Under the pieces are notes generated by a model. That model was not told the origin of the DNA, made no database searches, and saw nothing but the letters and a program-made list of their open reading frames with translations. 64,000 nt of DNA from Micromonospora sp. NBC_00421 (GTDB taxonomy: Bacteria; Actinomycetota; Actinomycetes; Mycobacteriales; Micromonosporaceae): NCBI RefSeq assembly GCF_036017915.1, contig NZ_CP107929.1, positions 4,592,001 to 4,656,000 on the forward strand, given 5' to 3'. Within the stretch, counting starts at the first letter, position 1. Each line of letters opens with the position of its first letter. Position numbers and translations under genes: made by a program. Below are positions 29,252-37,677 of this stretch, piece by piece.

Positions 29252-32200
29252 TCAGAACGAGGACGCCTCCACCGTCCGGCTCCCCCCGATGCCCAACTCC
29301 TCGATGCGCTGCCACAACGGTGCCAGCGCCGCCTCCGGATCCCGGCTGAACACGCTGCCCCGGATCCGCACGAAGACGCAGTTGCCGACCCGTTCCAGCA
29401 CCGCCTGCCGGCGCATGTCGCTCTCCCACTGCTCCGGCCCGTGGTAGGCGTCCCCGTCACACTCGATCGCCAGCCGCCGCCCGTCCGGCGCGGGCAGCAC
29501 GAAATCGATCCGGTACGAACCGATCCGGAACTGCGGCAACGGCCGGAACCCCCGGCGCAACACCCGGCGCAGCACCTCGCGTTCGAAATCACTGTCGCAA
29601 CGCTTCTCCAGGTCGTCGTAGGACTCCTCGGCGGTGTTGACGTTCTGGCAGTAGCGCAGCAGCAGCCCCCGGGCGTCGTCGTCGCGCAGGTCGTCGGGTT
29701 GCACGGAGTGGAACACCCAGAGCTGGTCGCGGGCCCGGGAGGCGGCGACGTTGACCCGGCGGTGATGGTCGCGCTTGGTGAAGGCGGAGACCACCCCGTT
29801 GTGCGGGGAGACGACGGTGGACACCAGCACCACGTCGCGTTCGTCGCCCTGGAAGGTGTACGGGTCGCCGACGCGCAGCCGGCGGTGCTCCATCTCCTCC
29901 TCGCCGATCTCCTCGCGCAGCCGGGACAGCAGGTAGATTGCCTGCCCGCTGGTGCTGAGCAGGCTGACCACGCCGATGCTGCGCCCCGCGTACGCCGGGT
30001 CGGCGACGATCGCGGCGACCCGGGCGACCAGCGCCTCGGCCTCGGCGACGTTGACGTTGCCGTACGTGGGCAGGTCCTGGCGGATGCCCTCGGGCACGTG
30101 CACGGCGACGACCGGGTCGCCGATGCCGGCGGGCCGGTCGGTGCGCAGCGGTTCGATCTCGCCGCCGTAGTAGGTGTCGCTGGAGAATCCGATGATCGCC
30201 GGTACGGACCGGAAGTGCTCGGTCAACAGGATCCGCTCGGGCGAGCGGCGGACGGCGTGGTCGTAGAGGCTGCTCTCCGGATCGAAGTGCTCCGCCGACG
30301 GCACGTCGACCAGGTGTGAGTTGATCAGGCCGGTGACGCTGCCGACGAAGGAGAGCTGTGGCCCGATCTGCTGGTCGTCCCCGACCACGACGGCCCGTTC
30401 GGCGAGGCTGAGGATCGGCAGCGCGAACAGGTCGGCCTGGGACGCCTCGTCGACGATGACCACGTCGAATCGGGCACCCCCGGCGAACTGCTCGATGGCC
30501 CGGTCGACCGACATCACCCAGACCGGTACGGCGTCCACCGCGGCGGCCATCGCCTTCTGCGCGTAGGCCTGCCACTGGGCGGCGTTCTTCCCCGTCCCCT
30601 TGCCGATCTTGCGCAGCGCGGTGGTCCAGTCGGCGAGGGCGGCCCGCCGCCTGTCGTCAAGCGCCAGCGACACCTCCAACCAGGAGGAGGCGACCACCAG
30701 CTCCTTGGTGAGCTGCCGGATGCGTTCCCGGGTGCGGTCGACGCGCCGGCCCAGGGCGACCGGGTCGACGCTGCCGACGACCTGGTCGAACCAGGTTTGC
30801 GCGCGCCGCCACCGCCACCGGTCGAGGCACTGTGCGCCGGTGCCGTGCAGGGCGGCGGCGGTGCCCTCCTCGATCTGCGCGGTCCAGTCGGGGGCGACGG
30901 GTCGCAGCCTGTCGGTGAGCTGGGCGAGGCGTTGCGCCTCGGGGCGCAGGGCGGCGAGCCGGCGTACCTCGTCGAGCAGGGCGTCCCAGCCGTCGAGGTC
31001 GCCCTGGTAGCTGTGGTCGAGCAGCCGCCACAGGTCGCTGGCGGCGGGGCTGGCCATGCCGTGCTGGAGCAGTGCGTCGAGCCGGCGTTCCTCGGCCACC
31101 AGCTCGTCGTGGACGAATACCGCCGTACCCCGGCCGAGCAGGGCGATCAGCGCGGTCAGCCGGCGTACGTCGATGGTGTGCTCGGCGCGCGGCAGCAACC
31201 GGCGGACGGTGCCCAGCAGGGTCGGCCAACGCCGCCGGTCCCAGTCCAGCGCGGTGGTGGCGGCGGTGAGCAGCTGGCCGGTCCAGTATTCCGGCTCGTC
31301 GCCGACCTCGGCGGGCAGGCCGAGCGGGGTCCGCCACTCCGCCCACCGGGTGGCCAGCGCCTGCCGCAGCCGACGCCGGGTGACGTACGCGACGACGATG
31401 TCGACGTCGTCGGCGCTGCGCAGCACCTCGCCGTCGATCCGGCAGTCGGTGGCGATCCGGGCCAGGGTGCCCTGGAACAGCTTGCTGACGCCCTTGCCGG
31501 CGGCGAACCGTTGCCGCAGCTCGTCGAGCAGGGCCAGCAACCGGCGTGGTTCGGTCAGGTGGGCGTCGGCGACGGTGACCTCGTGCCCGGCGATGACCCG
31601 GGCGGCGGCGGCCAGGTCGGCGAGCGCCTGCTGGCTGGCGGCGACGTGGTCCTCCCACCGGATCCGCCAGTTGGCGTCGGCCTGCAACAGGGTGCCGAGC
31701 CGGTCGGTCCACGCCCCCTCCCGCTCGGTGAGCTGGGTGAGGGCCTCCCGCAGTTGCCCGCCAAGCTCCTCCAGGGCGGGCTGCCCGACGGCGCGTACCT
31801 CGGCGACCAGCACCCCGGCGTCGGCGAGCCGGTCCAGCTCGCGCCGGGTCTCGGTCAGCTCGCGGCGGTCGGCCCGGATCGCCTCGGCGGTGGGCAGGTC
31901 GGCCGCCGTCGGCAGCTGCCGCAGCGCCTGCGCCCGGTCCTGCCGTCCGGTACGTCGGGCGATGTCGAGCAGTTCGCTGAACTCCTCGCCGGTCAGCGGG
32001 GCGTCGAGGTCGGGGGCGAGCGGGTCGGGGATGTCGCCGTACCGGTCGGCCCGTTCCCGCAGCCAGGCGCCGACGTCACCGGGGGACAGCCGGATGCCGT
32101 CGATCTCGTACCGGGCGGACTCGTTCTCCGCCAGCGCGCGCAGGCCCGCCAGGGCGAGCCCGAGGTCCCGCTCGGCCTCCTCCAGTTGCCGGCGCAGCCG

Positions 32201-33553
32201 GTCGACCCGCTGCTGCTCGGCACGACGGTCCAGGGTGGCGCCCCGGTCGGAGAGTTCCCGGGCGGCGAGCTGCAACTGGACGAGCTGGTCGGCGGAGCGG
32301 CCGAGCACCGCCAGGCAGAGCGGCTGGATCTCCGGCGGCAGACCGTCGCGCAGCACCCGCAGCGGGTCCTCCTTCTGCGCGACGACGAGCACCCGCTTGC
32401 CGTGCGCCATCAGGTGGCAGATCAGGTTGCGGATGGTGTGCGTCTTGCCGGTGCCGGGTGGCCCCTGTACGGCGACGTTGCGGTGCTGGGCCAGCCGGCG
32501 GGCGATGGACTCCTGTGCCTCGTTGGTGGGCAGCGGCATGAGCAGCCGTTCACCCAGCGGCTGCCACAGCTGCGGCTGGTCCTGCGGCATCTCCAGCCGG
32601 CTCGGTTCGTGGGCGAGGATGGCGGCCAGCGCGCCGATGCCTGTGGTGTCGCCGGCCAGCAACCGGGCCCGCAACTCCTCCAGGAACCGGCGCAGCATCC
32701 GCTGTCGGGGCCTGACGAACAGCACCCCGGTGTCGTGCACGTACGGCCCGGCGGGGGCCGGTGCGCCGGCGTCGCGCAGCACCGGGTCGTGGCCGAGCCG
32801 GCGCAGCGCCCGCGAGAAGAACTCCCGCCGGTCCTCCTCCGCCCAGACGTCGAGGTCGAGCTGCCCGCCCACCCCGGCCAGGGCCAGCAGTTGCCGCAGG
32901 TAACGCTCGTCGAGGCCGGTCAGCGGGTCGGTCTGCAACCGCGCCGGCCCCTGCGGTACGACCCGGACGACCGACCGGTCGGGGTCGAACTCGACGGCGA
33001 CCGGGGTCACCACCAGCGGGTACTGCACCCGTTGGCCGTCGACCTCGGTGCGGACGATGCCGTGCCCCCAGACCAGTTCGTGGCTGGCGGCGCTCATGTC
33101 GACCCGGTGCATCAGGTCGAACAGGGCACGGTGCAGCTGGCGTACCCGGTCGGTGCGGGCGGCCTGCTCGGCCCAGGGTCGCCAGTCCTGCTCGCGCCAC
33201 TGCGCGAAGCGGGGTGTCAACCGCGCGACCGTCTCCTCGTCACCGGTCAGCCTCGGCTCCGCCGGGTAGGACGGGGTGCCGGCGAGGTGCGGGACCAACT
33301 CCACCGGGGTCTTGAGCCGGCCGGGCGCCGCCGGCAGTCCGACCTGCAACCAGCTGACCCCGTCGGCCGAGACGCCCACCTGGCAGTCGGGGTGGTCGGG
33401 CAGGTCGTGCTGCCAGAACGCGTCCGTCGTGGGCACCGTCCGGACCGGCTTCTCCAACTGGGCACGGACGGCCATCAGGTAGTCGACGAGCGCGGTGGTG
33501 CGCTCCAGGATCAGCGCGGGTGATTCGGTGTCGGACGTGGCGCGGGGGAGCAT
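29252..33553 (-). CDS. SF1 helicase with C-terminal Vsr/DUF559-like nuclease
   Basis: A 1,433-residue protein. The N-terminal ~330 residues are an unassigned DUF4011-like region. Walker A GPPGTGKTH is near residue 365, then a ~600-residue insertion with coiled coils, Walker B VVIVDEASQAD, GDDQQIGPQ, and UvrD-like motifs YTFQGDERDVVLVS and NVAASRARDQLWV. The last ~100 residues are a Vsr/DUF559-type endonuclease fold with YRIDFVLPA, LAIECDGDAYH and FVRIRGS, carrying the expected Asp/Glu metal ligands. This helicase-nuclease architecture recurs in phage-defence islands. AAAGGTG precedes the ATG. It probably recognises and degrades foreign DNA; target and trigger unknown. Confidence 0.9.
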   Translation of the reverse strand: MLPRATSDTESPALILERTTALVDYLMAVRAQLEKPVRTVPTTDAFWQHDLPDHPDCQVGVSADGVSWLQVGLPAAPGRLKTPVELVPHLAGTPSYPAEPRLTGDEETVARLTPRFAQWREQDWRPWAEQAARTDRVRQLHRALFDLMHRVDMSAASHELVWGHGIVRTEVDGQRVQYPLVVTPVAVEFDPDRSVVRVVPQGPARLQTDPLTGLDERYLRQLLALAGVGGQLDLDVWAEEDRREFFSRALRRLGHDPVLRDAGAPAPAGPYVHDTGVLFVRPRQRMLRRFLEELRARLLAGDTTGIGALAAILAHEPSRLEMPQDQPQLWQPLGERLLMPLPTNEAQESIARRLAQHRNVAVQGPPGTGKTHTIRNLICHLMAHGKRVLVVAQKEDPLRVLRDGLPPEIQPLCLAVLGRSADQLVQLQLAARELSDRGATLDRRAEQQRVDRLRRQLEEAERDLGLALAGLRALAENESARYEIDGIRLSPGDVGAWLRERADRYGDIPDPLAPDLDAPLTGEEFSELLDIARRTGRQDRAQALRQLPTAADLPTAEAIRADRRELTETRRELDRLADAGVLVAEVRAVGQPALEELGGQLREALTQLTEREGAWTDRLGTLLQADANWRIRWEDHVAASQQALADLAAAARVIAGHEVTVADAHLTEPRRLLALLDELRQRFAAGKGVSKLFQGTLARIATDCRIDGEVLRSADDVDIVVAYVTRRRLRQALATRWAEWRTPLGLPAEVGDEPEYWTGQLLTAATTALDWDRRRWPTLLGTVRRLLPRAEHTIDVRRLTALIALLGRGTAVFVHDELVAEERRLDALLQHGMASPAASDLWRLLDHSYQGDLDGWDALLDEVRRLAALRPEAQRLAQLTDRLRPVAPDWTAQIEEGTAAALHGTGAQCLDRWRWRRAQTWFDQVVGSVDPVALGRRVDRTRERIRQLTKELVVASSWLEVSLALDDRRRAALADWTTALRKIGKGTGKNAAQWQAYAQKAMAAAVDAVPVWVMSVDRAIEQFAGGARFDVVIVDEASQADLFALPILSLAERAVVVGDDQQIGPQLSFVGSVTGLINSHLVDVPSAEHFDPESSLYDHAVRRSPERILLTEHFRSVPAIIGFSSDTYYGGEIEPLRTDRPAGIGDPVVAVHVPEGIRQDLPTYGNVNVAEAEALVARVAAIVADPAYAGRSIGVVSLLSTSGQAIYLLSRLREEIGEEEMEHRRLRVGDPYTFQGDERDVVLVSTVVSPHNGVVSAFTKRDHHRRVNVAASRARDQLWVFHSVQPDDLRDDDARGLLLRYCQNVNTAEESYDDLEKRCDSDFEREVLRRVLRRGFRPLPQFRIGSYRIDFVLPAPDGRRLAIECDGDAYHGPEQWESDMRRQAVLERVGNCVFVRIRGSVFSRDPEAALAPLWQRIEELGIGGSRTVEASSF

Positions 33554-33697
33554 GCGGCACCTTTGCTGGCTGTGGCGGTCCCCGGCACCCTACCGGCGAA
33601 TTCCTCCCGGACGGGACCTCCGGTCGGCATTCTTCACCCCGACCGTGTCGTAGGGCCGTTCTAACCTGGGCCGGCAACCACATCGAGGGAGACCACA

Positions 33698-34066
33698 GTG
33701 CTCGACCATCTGGGCATCCAGGCCCGTGACATCCCCGCCAGCCTGGCCTTCTACGACGCCGTCCTCGCCCCGCTGGGCGCCCGCCGGATGCTGGAGTTCG
33801 GCGACGTGGTCGGCTACGGCGTCGAGCGGCCCGACTTCTGGCTCAGCCCGACCACCACGCCCGGCCCGCCGCACGAGGCGCACATCGCCTTCACCGCCGC
33901 CGACCGGGCCGCCGTCCTGGCCTTCCACGACGCGGCGGTGACCGCCGGTGCCGAGGTGCTGCACGCCCCGAAGCTCTGGCCGGAATACCACCCGACCTAC
34001 TTCGGCGCGTTCGTCCGCGACCCGGACGGCAACAACGTCGAGGCGGTCTGCCACCGGCCGGAGTGA
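33698..34066 (+). CDS. VOC (glyoxalase/bleomycin-resistance-like) family protein
   Basis: A complete 122-residue VOC protein. GTG start follows GGGAG. It shows the family opening LDHLGIQARDIPASLAFYDAVL, a middle HEAHIAFTAADRAAVLAFHDA, and the final strand DPDGNNVEAVCH. Metal-ligand candidates are His4, the HEAH histidines and Glu near the end. Members isomerise or bind small toxic molecules; substrate not predictable. It is divergent from the nuclease-helicase gene with 144 bases between. Confidence 0.9.
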   Translation: MLDHLGIQARDIPASLAFYDAVLAPLGARRMLEFGDVVGYGVERPDFWLSPTTTPGPPHEAHIAFTAADRAAVLAFHDAAVTAGAEVLHAPKLWPEYHPTYFGAFVRDPDGNNVEAVCHRPE

Positions 34067-34140
34067 GGTTCCGCCGCCCGGTCCGCCCCTACCTCGGCCG
34101 CCGGGCGCGGCGCGTCCCCGATCGCCGCCCGCAGCGACTG

Positions 34141-35304
34141 TCAGCCAGGCTCGGCCGCCGCTCGGGCGAGGTTTTCCGGCAGGTCGTCGGCGTGGTAGAT
34201 CCGTTCGCTCGGTTCGATCCCGGCGAGGAACATCGCGTACACCGCCGCCATCCGGAGCCAGGCCACCGGCCGCAGCAGCGCCACCGCCCGTTCCGGCCGG
34301 CAGCCGGGCACGTCGGCCCGCCAGCGGGCGCACCAGTCGGCGACCAGGGCGGCGGCCGGCTCGGCGGGCATCCGCTCGGTGAGCCGGAGGATGTCGAAGG
34401 CCGGGTGCCCGACGAACGAGTCACCCCAGTCGATGATGGTGTGTCGCGACCCGTCGGAGCGGACGTTGCCGGGGTGCAGGTCGCCGTGCACGAGGGTGTC
34501 CGGCAGCCCACACCGGGCCACCTCGTCGAGCCGCGCCTCCAACCCGGCGATGAGCGGGTCGGCGGCGGGATGTGGGGCGAGGGTCGCGCGCATCCACCGG
34601 GCCAGGGCGACGCCGCGCATGTCCGGTACCCCGGCGGCGACGATCCGGTCGGCGGTGGGCACCGCGCGTACCTGGAGGGCGTGGTGGGTGGCGGCGATCG
34701 TGGCGCGTTCGGCGGGATCGGCCCCGTAGCGGTCCTCCCCCGGCACGTGGTCGAGCAGTATCCGCCCCTCGTCGGCGGCGGCGAGCAGCGTCGGCGTGGC
34801 CGGGTCGTCGGCCAACAGCCGCAGCACCGCCGCCTCGTGCCGGAAGAAGACCGGCACCTGCTTGAGCCAGGCGGTGCCGCGCGGCCCGTCGAGCCGCCAG
34901 ATCGCCGACAGGTTCCAGGTGCGCTGCTGGGTCACCAGGGTCGCCGGGCGGCCCAACCGGTCGAGCTGCCCGGCGGCCCAGGCCAGGCTCGCCGCCGGCC
35001 CGCCCGGCTGCGCGTAGGGCGCGCGCAGCGGATGCGCCGCCGGCTCCGCCGCCCCCGCCGGCAGCAGCGGTACGCCCACCGGCCCGGCCACCTCCGCCAG
35101 GTAGCTGACCTGGCCCCCGGGCGGCCCGTCGCGCTGCCCGGCGAGCAAGCGCAGCACTGTCACCTCGACGCCGTACGCCGCGCGGGCACCGGCGACGATC
35201 GCCGCCGCGTCCTGCCACCAGGGCACCGGCACGGCGAAGTCGGGCAGCGCGCCCAGCATCCGGCCGGTGGCGTCGATCAGGACGAGGCGCACGGTGCGGG
35301 ACAT
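34141..35304 (-). CDS. APH-like kinase with N-terminal Nudix-like domain
   Basis: A 387-residue protein. The first ~110 residues (VRLVLIDATGRML..., PPGGQVSYLAEVAG) resemble a Nudix fold but the Nudix box is missing. The rest is a choline kinase/APH fold: LKQVPVFFRHEAAVLRLL strand, LLDHVPGED, the Brenner motif LVHGDLHPGNVR and the IIDWGDSFVGHP metal-binding strand. It should transfer phosphate to a small hydroxylated substrate; whether that is an antibiotic is unknown. Monocistronic. Confidence 0.85.
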   Translation of the reverse strand: MSRTVRLVLIDATGRMLGALPDFAVPVPWWQDAAAIVAGARAAYGVEVTVLRLLAGQRDGPPGGQVSYLAEVAGPVGVPLLPAGAAEPAAHPLRAPYAQPGGPAASLAWAAGQLDRLGRPATLVTQQRTWNLSAIWRLDGPRGTAWLKQVPVFFRHEAAVLRLLADDPATPTLLAAADEGRILLDHVPGEDRYGADPAERATIAATHHALQVRAVPTADRIVAAGVPDMRGVALARWMRATLAPHPAADPLIAGLEARLDEVARCGLPDTLVHGDLHPGNVRSDGSRHTIIDWGDSFVGHPAFDILRLTERMPAEPAAALVADWCARWRADVPGCRPERAVALLRPVAWLRMAAVYAMFLAGIEPSERIYHADDLPENLARAAAEPG

Positions 35305-35380
35305 GCCCGGACGGTAACGGCGACCCCGGCGGCAGGCGAGCCGATTAGCGCACCGGAGCGGACCGGGTCGGCGGGTGGGG

Positions 35381-36160
35381 TCAGTGTCCCGGGTCGGTGG
35401 CGAGGATCGCGTCGAGGCCCCGGAGGAAGAGGTCGTCGTCGCTCCACCGTGTGTCGTCGAGGTGGCCGGAGGCGACGAGGGTGGGATAGGCGGCGGGGTT
35501 CGCCACGAGGTGGCGACGGGCGTCGGCGCGTACCTCGGGATCGTCGGTCCGCCGCCAGGTGGCCTCGGTGAGCGCCGCGCCGATCACGTAGTTGGCCACC
35601 AGCCGGGTCACCACGGCCAGGTGGACGCCGGTGAACCCGGCGCGGACCAGTGCCGATTGCAGGAACTCCGTGCGGGCGAGGACGTGCGGGCCGAGCATGG
35701 GCCGGCCGATCAGGCTGGGCGCCCAGGGGTGGCGGAGCATGGCCGCCCGCCACCCGGAGGTCAGCGTGCGTATGTCGTCGCGCCAGTCGGCGCCGGCGGC
35801 GATCAGCGGGCCCCCGGCCGGGTCGTCGGTGACCACCGCGTTCTCGGCCGGCAGCGGCACCTCGCCGAAGATCTGGTCGACGGCTAGGTCGAGGACGTCC
35901 TCCTTCGTGGTCACGTGCCAGTAGAGGGCCGTCGGGGTGACCCCGAGACGCTCCGCCAGCCGACGCATGGTCAGCCCGTCCACGCCGTGCCGGTCGAGCA
36001 GGGCCACGGCCTCCGCCACGATCCGTTCCCGGGTCAACGGGGTGGCCCGGCGGTTGCGGGCCGGCTCCGCGCGCAACCAGACCGTGCCGGCCCTGCCGTC
36101 GGACCGGCCACCCTGCCGTTCGGCGGGTGCTCCGCTCAATCCAGTCGCCTCCACCCGCAC
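35381..36160 (-). CDS. TetR-family transcriptional regulator
   Basis: A repressor with the HTH in TRERIVAEAVALLDRHGVDGLTMRRLAERLGVTPTALYWHV and a TetR_C-type ligand domain (TSGWRAAMLRHPWAPSL...). The GTG at 36160 gives 259 residues and a 44-residue disordered N-terminal extension; a GTG at 36082 gives a more usual length. Just upstream is a large dyad (36177-36207) that it very likely binds. No obvious target other than itself and the short plus-strand ORF at 36294 is visible. Confidence 0.85.
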   Translation of the reverse strand: MRVEATGLSGAPAERQGGRSDGRAGTVWLRAEPARNRRATPLTRERIVAEAVALLDRHGVDGLTMRRLAERLGVTPTALYWHVTTKEDVLDLAVDQIFGEVPLPAENAVVTDDPAGGPLIAAGADWRDDIRTLTSGWRAAMLRHPWAPSLIGRPMLGPHVLARTEFLQSALVRAGFTGVHLAVVTRLVANYVIGAALTEATWRRTDDPEVRADARRHLVANPAAYPTLVASGHLDDTRWSDDDLFLRGLDAILATDPGH

Positions 36161-36176
36161 GAGCCTAGTACCGTGC

Positions 36177-36207
36177 TCAGTTGACTTAACGTTGTTAAGG
36201 CAACTGA
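36177..36207. promoter_or_regulatory. Dyad operator for the TetR regulator
   Basis: Two 14-base arms TCAGTTGaCTTAAC and GTTAAGgCAACTGA around GTT, with one mismatched pair. The core CTTAAC-3-GTTAAG is perfect and AT-rich. It lies 17 bases upstream of the first possible tetR start and contains TTGACT on the plus strand, so it could control both directions. Confidence 0.75.
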
Positions 36208-36293
36208 GCCATGTCAAGGAAGGCGGATGAGCCCACCGCCTTCCGGCAGGCGGTGGCGTTCCCCAGGAAGGACTGTGGCGCCACGTGCCATTG

Positions 36294-36505
36294 ATGCGGA
36301 TACAGCTGGACAGCGACCGTTACACCGCGCGGCGGGTGGTGGAGCTGCCGGGAAGGTCCACCGCGAATCCCGCGACGCCGCCCGCGCCGAGGTGTGGCGG
36401 CGCGGGCGCACCCCCGCCCGGGAACCGGAATTCGTCGGCACCACGAACGGCGAGCCCGTCCGGCTCATCTACGACGTCGAGGTCTACCGGGACGTGACGT
36501 CGTGA
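36294..36505 (+). pseudogene. Small frameshifted ORF next to TetR operator
   Basis: From ATG 36294 the frame reads RIQLDSDRYTARRVVELPG with good codon bias. After ~36350 the bias moves to the -1 frame, which reads KVHRESRDAARAEVWRRG and ends LIYDVEVYRDVTS at 36505. Together they would make a ~70-residue protein. A single missing base near 36350 would explain it. Family unknown; either a real decay event or a sequence error. Confidence 0.4.
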
Positions 36506-36518
36506 CCCCGCCGACTCG

Positions 36519-36902
36519 TCAGCGGACCGGGTCGTGGGTGCCGCGTGGGACACCCGGCCGGCAACGACGCAACCGGTCAGCCGCCATCCGCCCGCCGACG
36601 GCCAGGCCGTACCGCTCCACGGCGGTCAGGCCGTACGCGCTGCACGTCGGGGTGTAGCGGCACCGGCCCGGCCAGCGGTGCGACAACCACCGCCGGTAAC
36701 CGAGGATCGCCGCGCGGCCCGCCCGGTCCACCACCGGTACCCGGCTCACCCGGGCCGTGGTCGCGCCGAGGGTGAGCAGGAACGAGAACAGGCCGAAGTC
36801 ACAGCAGGGCAGGCCGTCGCAGTCGCAGACGTCGCAGTCGACGTCGCACCAGTCGCGCTTCTTCTTGCGCTGCTTGCGCTTGAGATGGATCACGCCGTAC
36901 AT
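36519..36902 (-). CDS. yidD: YidD-like membrane protein insertion efficiency factor with Cys-rich N-terminus
   Basis: A 127-residue protein starting at ATG 36902. The C-terminal two thirds is YidD: AILGYRRWLSHRWPGRCRYTPTCSAYGLTAVERYG and RLRRCRPG. The N-terminus is unusual, with a basic run (LKRKQRKKKR) then six cysteines among aspartates at 19, 23, 26, 28, 33 and 34 before a hydrophobic segment. YidD aids membrane insertion with YidC, but this gene is not in the rpmH-rnpA-yidC locus, so it is an accessory paralogue. The Cys/Asp cluster may bind a metal. Confidence 0.88.
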   Translation of the reverse strand: MYGVIHLKRKQRKKKRDWCDVDCDVCDCDGLPCCDFGLFSFLLTLGATTARVSRVPVVDRAGRAAILGYRRWLSHRWPGRCRYTPTCSAYGLTAVERYGLAVGGRMAADRLRRCRPGVPRGTHDPVR

Positions 36903-37024
36903 GATGCGACGGCCCCGCCACCACCCGGACGGCCAGCGGCACACCGGTCCACTCCTGCACGGCGCACCCGGGGCCACCCACGGCTGGATGCCATGGACGG
37001 CCCGGATGCAGAGCAGGTCAGCGG

Positions 37025-37198
37025 TCAGCCGCTGCGACGACGTACAGCGACTCGGATCAGCAGGAGGACCGCCACCAGCAACGCGAACACGGCACCCGGC
37101 CACCATCGACCGGACAACCCGATTCCGCCGGTTACCAGCAACAGCACGATGAGTACCGTCTCGGGCCGACCGCCCGCTTTCCTGGCGCCCTCTGCCAT
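37025..37198 (-). CDS. Small two-helix membrane protein
   Basis: A 57-residue ORF with ATG at 37198, preceded by GAGAGAG 4 bases upstream. It reads a basic N-terminus (AEGARKAGGRPE), a first hydrophobic helix VLIVLLLVTGGIGL, a short Trp-Trp turn, a second helix VFALLVAVLLLIRVAV and an Arg-rich end. Typical of small actinobacterial membrane proteins; function unknown. Confidence 0.6.
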   Translation of the reverse strand: MAEGARKAGGRPETVLIVLLLVTGGIGLSGRWWPGAVFALLVAVLLLIRVAVRRRSG

Positions 37199-37396
37199 GC
37201 CGCTCTCTCGTCTCTCTCGTCAGCCCAAGCCCCGGGTGGTCATCTCCGCCGCGTGACAAGCAGCGCGAGCGCCAGACGGCAGGAGCGGCCACGATGGCGA
37301 GCACGACCGCAACCTGTGACCTTCTCACCCGCACCGGTCTTCCCCGGCCTACCGACGGCCGTTCCAGCCCTCGAACATGGAGACGGCAGGCCACGC

Positions 37397-37433
37397 CGAT
37401 GGGGCACTCCCCCGTGGCAGGAGTGCCCCATCG
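37397..37433 (-). terminator. Strong hairpin terminator after the mini-RHS module
   Basis: Perfect 14-bp arms CGATGGGGCACTCC / GGAGTGCCCCATCG with a 9-base loop, 30 bases beyond the stop of the small membrane protein gene. Confidence 0.75.
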
Positions 37434-37463
37434 TGCTGGGAAGCGACCGATTGGACCTGAAGG

Positions 37464-37673
37464 CTAACGCCGTCGCTTGACGATCATCAACAACCCGAGC
37501 ACGAGGCAGGCGGCACTGAGCGCGATTGCCACGTATCTCGCTGCAGGGTCGATGCCATCAGCCAGGAGAGCAACCCCGGCAGCGGAGAGTGCGCCGAGAA
37601 ATGGCGTTGCCGTTGCCGCGCCGACCCTCCAGTCGAGGCGGCCCCTGGCACGATTTCCCACGAATTCCTCCAT
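37464..37673 (-). CDS. Small membrane protein, candidate immunity protein
   Basis: A 69-residue ORF whose ATG is 4 bases after the RHS stop (TGA-AGGT-ATG), so translation is coupled. It has a charged N-terminus (EEFVGNRARGRLDWR), two hydrophobic helices (roughly 20-40 and 46-64) and a KRRR tail. Being a small membrane protein directly downstream of an RHS protein with a hydrophobic tip, it fits an immunity protein to a membrane-acting toxin. That role is inference; no homologue is recognised. Confidence 0.6.
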   Translation of the reverse strand: MEEFVGNRARGRLDWRVGAATATPFLGALSAAGVALLADGIDPAARYVAIALSAACLVLGLLMIVKRRR

Positions 37674-37677
37674 ACCT

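Noticed and set aside
30797..33523. Long open plus-strand frame antisense to the helicase-Vsr gene
   Set aside because: Same GC-driven shadow effect; no ribosome-binding site or domain, while the minus strand has all helicase motifs.
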